DNA of 14,691 bases from JBEICQ01 sp040383885 (GTDB taxonomy: Bacteria > Bacteroidota > Bacteroidia > UBA4408). The DNA lies in the NCBI GenBank assembly GCA_040383885.1, contig JBEICQ010000049.1, positions 1 through 14,691 of the forward strand, in the 5' to 3' direction. Shown piece after piece: positions 1-6,789 of this stretch. Numbering within the stretch: position 1 is the first letter of the stretch; every line of letters starts with the position of its first letter. The notes below the pieces were generated by a model. The model saw only the letters and a program-made list of their open reading frames with translations, ran no database searches and was not told the origin of the DNA. A program made the translations under genes and the position numbers.

Positions 1-2
1 CC

Positions 3-3000
3 GAACACCCTTATGCATCAGGTATTGGCGTATTTGATGCAGGAAAAAGTGATCACCCTGCAGTTGACATTTCGCAGAATTATATCGCTGCCGTAAAAAA
101 AGGAATCCATATAAACGGACTGAAAAATGCGCGGATTCAATCAAACAACATCAATTTAAATACCGACCCTAATATAGATGAGCACAACAGTCACTATGGT
201 TCCGGTATTCTTGCAGAGTATTGCGAATCTTCAAAGATTGCGGATAATATAATCAGTGCCGATAACAGAGAAAACTGGTGGATAGATGGCATCAGGCTCG
301 AATATGTGACCAAATCCACGATAACTTGCAACGAACTGCGTAGAACAGGAAGTGGATTGTTTATAAGCGGCAACTGCATGGGCACACAGTTTATTCAAAA
401 CAACATGCGCAGGAATTATTGGGGAATCGTAAATAATCATGCCATTACAGGAGCAAGCCTCGACAATTTTTACAATGACAATGTTTGGACAGGACCCTAC
501 ACCGGGAATTCCATAGAGGGAAATTACTGGCATACCCTTAATATGGGAAGCAATGTATACGACAACCCCATGAATGTGAGAAATTACAATGGTGTGTTTA
601 AACCGGAGCCATTTTATGCTGCATCAAGCACAGGTGCTCCCGGGAGTTTCCTGAAGCCGGGTGAAAATGCTTCTGCAGGTCCGCTTTATTATCCTTCCGG
701 ATTAAACTATCATCAATATTGTCAGCCCGATACAGGCGACATGATTGATGAGGACATTGTGCAACAGATTCTCAATGGCAATTTATCCTTTTCCGATTAT
801 GTTACCGAAACACAATGGTGGATGAAATATCAATTGTATGAGAAGTTGACAGGTGTGAATCAGGATACTCAAACCAATGCATGGCTACAGTTTACAGATA
901 GTATGAGAACGACACCTTCGGGTAAACTTTTACAAATAAGAAAAGAAATGACAGATTCAGTTGTAGGGGCTCTCTCTGCGCTGCTTGATCTAAAAAGCAT
1001 GAATCAGGCAATCATGTCAAACAACGATATTGAGACACTGTACAGGGGCATGAATGATAAATCCCTGGATGCAGTTATAGAGACGGCTGATGAACTGGCA
1101 GCTGTAAACATGATGCACCAATATCCGGGAGGATGGATTGGTAATACATCACCGAATGGAATTTATCATCACACCGGAGGAAGAGGTGGTAAATATCAAA
1201 ATGTAAAAGCCTTGAGTCCTGATGATGTCTCTGACATTGTTCCGAATGGTATTTACCACTACACGGGCGGTGCAGGAGGCATCAACAACCCAAGCGGAGA
1301 CTCTACAGGCCAAAACGGAATTTATCATTACACCGGCGGTGCTGGAGGCATCAACAACCCAAGCGGAGACTCAACAGGTCAAAACGGAATTTATCATTAC
1401 ACCGGTGGTGCTGGCATCATCTCAACAAACAATCCCGGTGGAGATGGCTCCGGTCAAAATGGAATTTATCACCACACCGGGGGAAGAGGTGGTATCATTT
1501 CCATGTATTCCGGTGGAGGAAATCCACAAAACAGAATTTATTTCTCTGCCGCCAATAACAACATCAACACGCTTGCCATACATGGTGTTTATCATCATCG
1601 CGGTAGTATTGGCGGGAATCCGAATGACCCTCCAACAGGGATTTATCACCACACCGGTGGAAGAGGAGGTTTTATTTCCCCCTCTAATGGAGAAGGAGAT
1701 TCCACAGGCCAAAACGGGATTTATCGTTACACGGGTGGTGCAGGTGGAATCAACAACCAGGGCGGTGACTCCACAAGCCTAAACGGAATTTATCATTACA
1801 CGGGAGGCGCCGGCGGCATCAACAACCCCGGTGGAGACTCCACAGGCCAGAACGGAATTTATCATTACACAGGAGGAAGAGGCATCTTTTCTTACACTGG
1901 CATCTATCATCATACAGGAGGACGAGGTGGCATCATGGCAGATCTTTTTCCCCCAAGCGATTCAACCGGACAAAATGGAATCTATCATTACACCGGAGGT
2001 GCAGGAGGTATCAATAGCCCGGGAACTGATTCAACCGGTCAAAATGGAATTTACCATTACACAGGAGGTGCCGGTGGCATCAACAACCCCGGTGGAGATT
2101 CCACAAGCCAAAACGGAATTTACCATTACACAGGAGGTGCCGGTGGAATCAACAACCCCGGTGGTGACTCTACAAGCCAAAACGGAATTTATCATTACAC
2201 AGGAGGTGCAGGAATCACCACCACGCTGCCTGCGGGTATTTATCATTACACCGGTGGTGCAGGAGGTATCTTTATGAACAGCGGCATATACCACTACACC
2301 GGAGGTGCAGGAGGTATTGCTGCAGAACCCAATAACCAGGGAAGCAGCAACGGTAATTCCAGCGACGATGCATTTGGTATTTATCATTACACCGGTGGAG
2401 CAGGTGGCATTACCGACCTGGTTAACAATGGCGGAAGTGCCGGAGGAGAAAACGGAATTTATCACCATACCGGCGGAAGAGGTGGATTTTTCTCCATCTT
2501 CAATCCTTCAAATGATGATCAGCCACAAAATGGTATTTATCACCATACAGGCGGAAGAGGTGGTTTTTTCTCCATCTTTAATCCGGCCGAAGGTGATTTG
2601 AGTAATAATGGAATCTATCATTACACAGGAGGCGCAGGAGGCATCAACAGCCCCAATGGTGATTCTACCGGACAAAACGGAATTTATCATTACACCGGAG
2701 GTGCAGGAGGAATTGTTTCACCAAACAATCCAGGTGGTGATGGCTCAGGCCAGAATGGAATCTATCACCATACCGGTGGAAGAGGCGGATGCATTGGAGT
2801 TTTTGTCCCCGAGGACAATCCAAGCAACAGACCCGCTGATCAGATCTGTGCCTTTGATGCTTCGAGCATCCAAAGAGATCCGCTGGGAGGATTTATTGGC
2901 ATGGGCAAAACTTTCTTTGGTGGTATCTACATCCAGCAAACTGATACTGTAGTTGTGGCCGCACCAACCGGAAGAAGAAGTTTCGGAGAAACAAAACCTC

Positions 3001-3539
3001 ATGCCATCCCTTACCGTTTTACCAATCAGGAGATTAATCAGATTCTGGAAACTGCCATGCTTTGTCCGTTTGAGCACGGTCCGGCCGTGTTTATGGCAAG
3101 AACACTCTACGGAAAAATTACCGGCTCCTACAAAACCATCCTCAATCCTTGTGAAACTTTTCAGCCCATCAATCAGAATGCGCGCATGGGCAATCCGCAG
3201 GCCCAGCCCTATCAGTATGATCCAACCGAGGACCAGGATCTTGTTGCTCTGCAGGAAGGAGAACAAATCAAACAAAAGTTACACCTGAACAATTTCACAT
3301 CTCCTTCATCAATGGTGTATCCCAATCCTGCTGATGCGAGTGTGAACCTCGAAAATGACAAGGGAATAGCCAGAATCATGCTTACAGAAGCAAACGGAAA
3401 ACTGGTGGACATCATTCAATGCCACGGTGAAAAACGATTTGTTTTGCCTTCCTCCAAATACCAGAAAGGACTTTATCAATTGCATGTATGGGATGGAGAA
3501 AATACAAGTACTGTTACCAAACTCAGCATCATCCGATAA
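3..3539 (+). CDS. Large secreted protein, 5'-truncated: parallel beta-helix, tandem repeat array, T9SS type A sorting domain
   Basis: The frame is open from base 3, so the true start lies outside the window; the GTG at 306 would cut into the beta-helix and is not a credible start. Visible length is 1178 residues. Residues 1-160 or so (numbered from base 3) show short Asn-rich beta-helix rungs such as ISQNYIAAV, ARIQSNNI and STITCNELRRTGSGLFISGN, like the right-handed beta-helix/NosD-type family. A region of about 220 residues follows (with IDEDIVQQILNGNLSF), then the repeat array (residues 385-941), then a region containing CPFEHGPAVFMARTLYGK that resembles the C-terminal part of other Bacteroidota T9SS proteins. 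The last 75 or so residues (MVYPNPADASVNL... GLYQLHVWDG... KLSIIR) are a type A T9SS C-terminal domain, which implies export across the outer membrane and attachment to or release from the surface. Function unknown; adhesion or polymer binding is only a guess. A terminator follows 25 bases after the stop. Confidence 0.88.
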   Translation, partial: EHPYASGIGVFDAGKSDHPAVDISQNYIAAVKKGIHINGLKNARIQSNNINLNTDPNIDEHNSHYGSGILAEYCESSKIADNIISADNRENWWIDGIRLEYVTKSTITCNELRRTGSGLFISGNCMGTQFIQNNMRRNYWGIVNNHAITGASLDNFYNDNVWTGPYTGNSIEGNYWHTLNMGSNVYDNPMNVRNYNGVFKPEPFYAASSTGAPGSFLKPGENASAGPLYYPSGLNYHQYCQPDTGDMIDEDIVQQILNGNLSFSDYVTETQWWMKYQLYEKLTGVNQDTQTNAWLQFTDSMRTTPSGKLLQIRKEMTDSVVGALSALLDLKSMNQAIMSNNDIETLYRGMNDKSLDAVIETADELAAVNMMHQYPGGWIGNTSPNGIYHHTGGRGGKYQNVKALSPDDVSDIVPNGIYHYTGGAGGINNPSGDSTGQNGIYHYTGGAGGINNPSGDSTGQNGIYHYTGGAGIISTNNPGGDGSGQNGIYHHTGGRGGIISMYSGGGNPQNRIYFSAANNNINTLAIHGVYHHRGSIGGNPNDPPTGIYHHTGGRGGFISPSNGEGDSTGQNGIYRYTGGAGGINNQGGDSTSLNGIYHYTGGAGGINNPGGDSTGQNGIYHYTGGRGIFSYTGIYHHTGGRGGIMADLFPPSDSTGQNGIYHYTGGAGGINSPGTDSTGQNGIYHYTGGAGGINNPGGDSTSQNGIYHYTGGAGGINNPGGDSTSQNGIYHYTGGAGITTTLPAGIYHYTGGAGGIFMNSGIYHYTGGAGGIAAEPNNQGSSNGNSSDDAFGIYHYTGGAGGITDLVNNGGSAGGENGIYHHTGGRGGFFSIFNPSNDDQPQNGIYHHTGGRGGFFSIFNPAEGDLSNNGIYHYTGGAGGINSPNGDSTGQNGIYHYTGGAGGIVSPNNPGGDGSGQNGIYHHTGGRGGCIGVFVPEDNPSNRPADQICAFDASSIQRDPLGGFIGMGKTFFGGIYIQQTDTVVVAAPTGRRSFGETKPHAIPYRFTNQEINQILETAMLCPFEHGPAVFMARTLYGKITGSYKTILNPCETFQPINQNARMGNPQAQPYQYDPTEDQDLVALQEGEQIKQKLHLNNFTSPSSMVYPNPADASVNLENDKGIARIMLTEANGKLVDIIQCHGEKRFVLPSSKYQKGLYQLHVWDGENTSTVTKLSIIR
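1155..2825 (+). repeat. Coding tandem repeat array, about 24 units with core NGIYH[HY]TGG[AR]GG
   Basis: I count 24 units: 22 with the clear core GIY[HR][HY]TGG[AR]G and two degenerate ones (1530-1583 and 1584-1637). Each unit is an 11-12 residue core followed by a linker. The commonest full unit is 23 residues (69 bases) with linker INNPGGDSTGQ, but linkers vary from about 4 to 19 residues, so the period is irregular. Fourteen units are the HY...GGA type (one reads YRY), seven are the HH...GGR type, and one (about 1854-1901) mixes HY with R. The array is rich in Gly, Asn, Thr, His and Tyr and has no Cys until the last unit. It lies between the beta-helix region and the conserved C-terminal region. 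I do not recognise the repeat. A beta-solenoid or metal- or ligand-binding surface array is possible but unproven. Confidence 0.95.
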
Positions 3540-3563
3540 ATCCAATAACCATCAATCCTTTTC

Positions 3564-3594
3564 AAACGCCCGTTATTTAACGGGCGTTTTTTTT
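3564..3594 (+). terminator. Rho-independent terminator of the repeat-protein gene
   Basis: An 11-bp perfect stem, AAACGCCCGTT paired with AACGGGCGTTT, closes a four-base loop (ATTT) and runs into eight T's. It starts 25 bases after the + strand stop. On the - strand only three T's follow the stem, so it would be a weaker terminator for the convergent receptor gene that ends at 3596. Confidence 0.92.
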
Positions 3595-3595
3595 A

Positions 3596-5227
3596 TTAAA
3601 AATAAACCCTGTACTGAGGAATCACCAGGATACCCATCTGAAACTGGGTAACAATCGAATTGCTCCGAAAGCTGAAGTCCTGCATGAATACATTTCTTCG
3701 GTTGCTTACATTCTGAATATCGATGATCCATTCCTGTGATATCCGGCGTCTGTTTTTTCGTAATCCAAACTTTAAGTCTGCACGCGCATACATTGGATAT
3801 TGCCTGGCAAAATTCTGCGCGGATATAAATACTCTCTCTTGTCTTGCAGAAGAAGCCTGTTCATCAATTGGCGTAAATTTCTTTCCACCCGAAAAACATA
3901 ATCTGAAATCAGTCCAAAAGGTGAAATTCCCGCGCAAAATAAATTCTTTGCCTGCGAGCGCATTCACAATATAGTTTCCGTCGAATGCCGTGCTGTACCA
4001 CTTGCCGTCGGAGGGCAAATATTGGGAGCGATACAGAGACAAAGTACCGAGATAATAAAATCCTTTTTGAATAAAACGCTCCGCTGTGAGTTCGATCCCG
4101 TAATTGCGTCCTTCTCCCCTGCTCACCAGACTATCGTTAGCAGGCGAACCAAAATCAGCCCCCAGATTTAATGCAGAAAACTGAGATTGACGCAGCTCCA
4201 CCGGAATTTGTGTATGATATTGATGGTAAAGTTCCATCTTCATACGCGTATATTCATTCACATGATAATCGGCAGAGAGCACCCACTGACGGCTTCTGTT
4301 AAACAACAAATCCCTGTTAAAATTTACATAACCGCCTCCGGAAACCGGTGTTTGATTAAAGTACAAAAACATGGGTTGTGACTGACTCATCAGACCATAG
4401 CCAATTCCCAACTGCCAGTTAGTATGAGGCATCCACTTCATACCTGCTCGGGGCAGAACACTGTATGTATTGTTGAGCCAAAGGTATTGGGCATGAACAC
4501 CACCGGTTAACCAAAGGTTATTTGTAAGGCTGTATTTCAGTTGCGAATAAGCTTGTGCCAACAGCATATTTCCCTGTAAATCTCTTAATCGATAATATTT
4601 CCCCTTTCGGAGGGTGCTGTCTGCAAGAATAAAAGACATGTACTGAGCAATCATTCCACTTTTAACGGTAAGCCTCCTGTTAACACGCGACAAGATATAA
4701 GCATTGACATGTGCATTTTGTTGGTCTGAACGATTGGCATAGGACAATTCCCTTGTGCCCGCTTTTTTATCGAACCGATAGGATTTAATAGGATTTCCAA
4801 AACCTGAAAGCGCGCCGTGAATCCTCACTGAGGAATGGCTTCCGGCTTTGAGTGATAGCACAGCGCCACCCACATAGGTATGAGAACCGTAATAAATATC
4901 CTGGCCCTCCCTGGTGTACAAATCAATCGTGTTTGTATCCTTGAGTGATTCAAGCAGTTCGATATAACTTTTCCCTGCAATGGCAAAAAAAGAAAGTGAT
5001 CCGCTTTTTTTAAATGGTAAGTACACATGCATGGTGATATCCTGATATTGCGGCACAGAAGCTCCTGTTCCAAAATTGATACCCAGCAATTTAAAAAATC
5101 CGAGGGTTGAATATCTGTAATTCACAAGCCATGAGGCCTTGGGCAGTGCTTTGGAGAAAGGACCTTCGAGGCCCAGTTCAAAACCATTGAAACCAACCTG
5201 ACCCCAATCCTTCCAGTTTTTCATCAT
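3596..5227 (-). CDS. TonB-dependent receptor, beta-barrel part (frameshifted C-terminal fragment)
   Basis: This holds the C-terminal barrel of an outer-membrane TonB-dependent receptor, 543 residues in this frame. It is rich in alternating, aromatic-ended strands (for example YILSRVNRRLTVKSGMIAQY and NLWLTGGVHAQYLWLNNTY) and ends in Phe (PQYRVYF), the usual terminal residue of outer-membrane barrels. The opening segment WGQVGFNGFELGLEGP is the normal junction between plug and barrel in this Bacteroidota receptor group, so the apparent ATG at 5227 is not a natural start. The missing N-terminus (signal peptide, regulatory-like domain and plug) is encoded just upstream in another frame at 5178-5951. 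Joined, the two give about 784 residues, a normal length. No SusD partner is next to it, so it is not an obvious glycan-uptake SusC. The substrate is unknown. Confidence 0.88.
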   Translation of the reverse strand: MMKNWKDWGQVGFNGFELGLEGPFSKALPKASWLVNYRYSTLGFFKLLGINFGTGASVPQYQDITMHVYLPFKKSGSLSFFAIAGKSYIELLESLKDTNTIDLYTREGQDIYYGSHTYVGGAVLSLKAGSHSSVRIHGALSGFGNPIKSYRFDKKAGTRELSYANRSDQQNAHVNAYILSRVNRRLTVKSGMIAQYMSFILADSTLRKGKYYRLRDLQGNMLLAQAYSQLKYSLTNNLWLTGGVHAQYLWLNNTYSVLPRAGMKWMPHTNWQLGIGYGLMSQSQPMFLYFNQTPVSGGGYVNFNRDLLFNRSRQWVLSADYHVNEYTRMKMELYHQYHTQIPVELRQSQFSALNLGADFGSPANDSLVSRGEGRNYGIELTAERFIQKGFYYLGTLSLYRSQYLPSDGKWYSTAFDGNYIVNALAGKEFILRGNFTFWTDFRLCFSGGKKFTPIDEQASSARQERVFISAQNFARQYPMYARADLKFGLRKNRRRISQEWIIDIQNVSNRRNVFMQDFSFRSNSIVTQFQMGILVIPQYRVYF

Positions 5228-5951
5228 TACCCCGTCTCAGGCGCAAATCAAATACTCCACTGGCAGCATTTCCATATTCGGGCGGAAATGCACCCGACAG
5301 AAAATCACAATTGTCGAGCGTATTGTTGTTTAGGATACTCACGGGACCGCCGGTACTACCCATGGAACCAAAATGATTCGGATTGGGAATGTCAATACCG
5401 TTCAGTCGCCACAGCAAACCAAGGGGAGAATTGCCCCGGATAATAATATCATTACGCGCATCGGAATTGGTACCTACGCCGGCAAAATTTGCTGCCATTC
5501 GAGAGGGATCATTGAGACTACCGGCATACCTGCGTGTTTCATCAATGGTAAAACTCCGTGCGCTCACGGCAGCCATTTCATTAAGCGCCTTGCTTTTATC
5601 GGCATCCGCCTTTATCACAATTTCAGCCCCCTCTCTGATGCTTGGCTCCATCTCTATACTAAGAATGGTTTCTTTGGCAGGATTTAAACTGATTACCAAG
5701 CTTTGTGAGGAATATCCCAGCATCTTTACAAACAAACGATGTCGCCTTACTGGTACATCCTTCATTCTAAAGTATCCATTGGCATCTGTACTGCTTATCC
5801 ATGCAGAAGAAGAATCAAGGCTGAGCACAGCACCCGGCAACCCATCGCTGTTCTCCTTGTCCACAACCCTTCCCCGAATAGTTTGAAACAGCTCCTGAGA
5901 AAAAACCGGCTGAAAAAAAAGCATGAAAAACAGACCGAAAAAAATACGCAT
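5178..5951 (-). CDS. TonB-dependent receptor, N-terminal part: signal peptide, carboxypeptidase-regulatory-like domain, plug
   Basis: The ATG at 5951 starts a signal peptide (MRIFFGLFFMLFFQPVFSQ, cleavage likely near FS/QE). Residues 25-105 or so form a carboxypeptidase-regulatory-like domain (IRGRVVDKENSDGLPGAVL... TDANGYFRMKDVP). The plug domain follows (about 110-240) with RNDIIIRGNSPLGLLWRLNG, PNPNHFGSMGSTGGPVSILN and FLSGAFPPEYGNAASGVFDL. Receptors of this type bind a nutrient at the outer membrane and import it using TonB energy. The frame runs out at TGA (5178) after a non-homologous tail (LEGLGSGWFQWF), while the barrel continues in the +1 frame from 5227. As read, this fragment would make only a plug. 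It lies 88 bases downstream of comB with no clear terminator between them, so read-through from icmF-comB is possible. Confidence 0.88.
   Translation of the reverse strand: MRIFFGLFFMLFFQPVFSQELFQTIRGRVVDKENSDGLPGAVLSLDSSSAWISSTDANGYFRMKDVPVRRHRLFVKMLGYSSQSLVISLNPAKETILSIEMEPSIREGAEIVIKADADKSKALNEMAAVSARSFTIDETRRYAGSLNDPSRMAANFAGVGTNSDARNDIIIRGNSPLGLLWRLNGIDIPNPNHFGSMGSTGGPVSILNNNTLDNCDFLSGAFPPEYGNAASGVFDLRLRRGNDEKLEGLGSGWFQWF
5217..5221 (-). other. Probable frameshift site in the TonB-dependent receptor (A5 run)
   Basis: On the - strand the run GAAAAAC sits where the plug frame and barrel frame meet. Removing one A joins them as GNDENWKDWGQVGFNGFE, which reads like a normal receptor junction. 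The barrel frame is closed a few codons upstream (TGA) and the plug frame closes at 5178, so the switch must fall in this roughly 60-base stretch. Confidence 0.75.
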
Positions 5952-6039
5952 AACTAATCGTGAACACTTAAAAAAACTTCATTTACAAAAGGAACATGAT
6001 AAAATGAATACGATGCCAGTCTTACCCAGAGGATATGTA

Positions 6040-6786
6040 TTATCCCTCTCTTCCTGAATCAACCGGAATTTCCCATTGAACAAGTTTGCCATTTCTGTCT
6101 TGTACCGGTACAATATCAAAGCGATTGAGTTCAAGACAAAATCTGATATCGTCTTCAAGCTGCAGATGCTGCAAACGATGCCTGTGAGAGGAACTTTCCA
6201 AGAACCCGTACAGGTTATCCTGTGCATGTTTCCAGAGGTTAAGAGCTGCATAAGCGGAATCGCATCTTATGCTCCAGTTTCCGTCTGCCAACAAACGCTC
6301 GCTTAGTGCTCCGGCAAACAGTGTATCCTCCAGGTTAAACTTGTCTTTCCAGCCTGCACATAACACGAGTACATCCATAGATGCGCGGTTACACCATTCT
6401 GCAACTGCATCCAGGTTGAGAAAAGCCCCAATGGCCAGTGCCTCACTGTCTGCTGCTTTATGGATGGCTTGTGTGCCGTTGGTTGTAGTAATAACTATTT
6501 TTTTTCCTGCAATGGCTTGATCGGTAAACGAGATGGGGGAATTCCCAAACATGAATCCTTCTAATTTTTCACCGTTTCTTTCCCCGGCAAGCAGGTAGCC
6601 ATGTTTTGCCAATTCAATGGCTTCCTCCGGTGTTTTTACAGCTACCATGGAAGAAACCCCGTGGGCAAAAGCAGTTACAATGGCCGATGTAGCTCTCAGG
6701 ATATCCACCACCACCACTACTTGTTTCTCCTTCTTAAAGAGACTGTATTGGTGGGGAGAAAAACAAACTTCAATTTTATGTTCCAT
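6040..6786 (-). CDS. comB: 2-phosphosulfolactate phosphatase family protein (ComB)
   Basis: A 248-residue protein of the ComB family, which removes phosphate from (2R)-phospho-3-sulfolactate to give sulfolactate. The enzyme was first known from coenzyme M synthesis but is widespread in bacteria that do not make coenzyme M. Family landmarks visible in order are VVVDILRATSAIVTA (residues 24-38), LAGERNGEKLEGFMFGNSP (66-84), TTTNGTQAI (100-108), VLCAGWKDKFNLEDTLFAGA (about 140-160) and EDDIRFCLELNRFDIVPV (about 211-228). Length is normal. The ATG at 6786 begins three bases after the icmF stop (TAA-GCG-ATG), so the two genes are almost certainly co-transcribed and probably translationally coupled. 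The true substrate in this organism is inferred from the family only. Confidence 0.93.
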   Translation of the reverse strand: MEHKIEVCFSPHQYSLFKKEKQVVVVVDILRATSAIVTAFAHGVSSMVAVKTPEEAIELAKHGYLLAGERNGEKLEGFMFGNSPISFTDQAIAGKKIVITTTNGTQAIHKAADSEALAIGAFLNLDAVAEWCNRASMDVLVLCAGWKDKFNLEDTLFAGALSERLLADGNWSIRCDSAYAALNLWKHAQDNLYGFLESSSHRHRLQHLQLEDDIRFCLELNRFDIVPVQDRNGKLVQWEIPVDSGREG

Positions 6787-6789
6787 CGC

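Noticed and set aside
306..308. GTG at 306 as the start of the large secreted protein
   Set aside because: The same frame is open to the window edge and encodes further beta-helix rungs upstream; no signal peptide follows the GTG.
1222..2690. Long open frames on both strands inside the repeat region (for example + 1831-2277 and - 2031-2468)
   Set aside because: They are periodic shadows of the repeat array in other frames. Their translations repeat with the same period and show no family features, and the annotated frame has synonymous-site drift and flanking domains.
1155..2825. CRISPR or DNA-level satellite array
   Set aside because: Unit lengths are multiples of three, differences are mostly synonymous, and the segments between cores are protein linkers, not unique spacers between exact repeats.
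2745..3275. Minus-strand open frame of 176 codons opposite the end of the secreted protein
   Set aside because: It lies wholly antisense to a conserved coding region and shows no recognisable motif.
5952..6039. Promoter or terminator between comB and the TonB-dependent receptor
   Set aside because: I found neither a TAnnTTTG element nor a GC stem with a T-tract; the seven T's near 5970 lack a stable stem.
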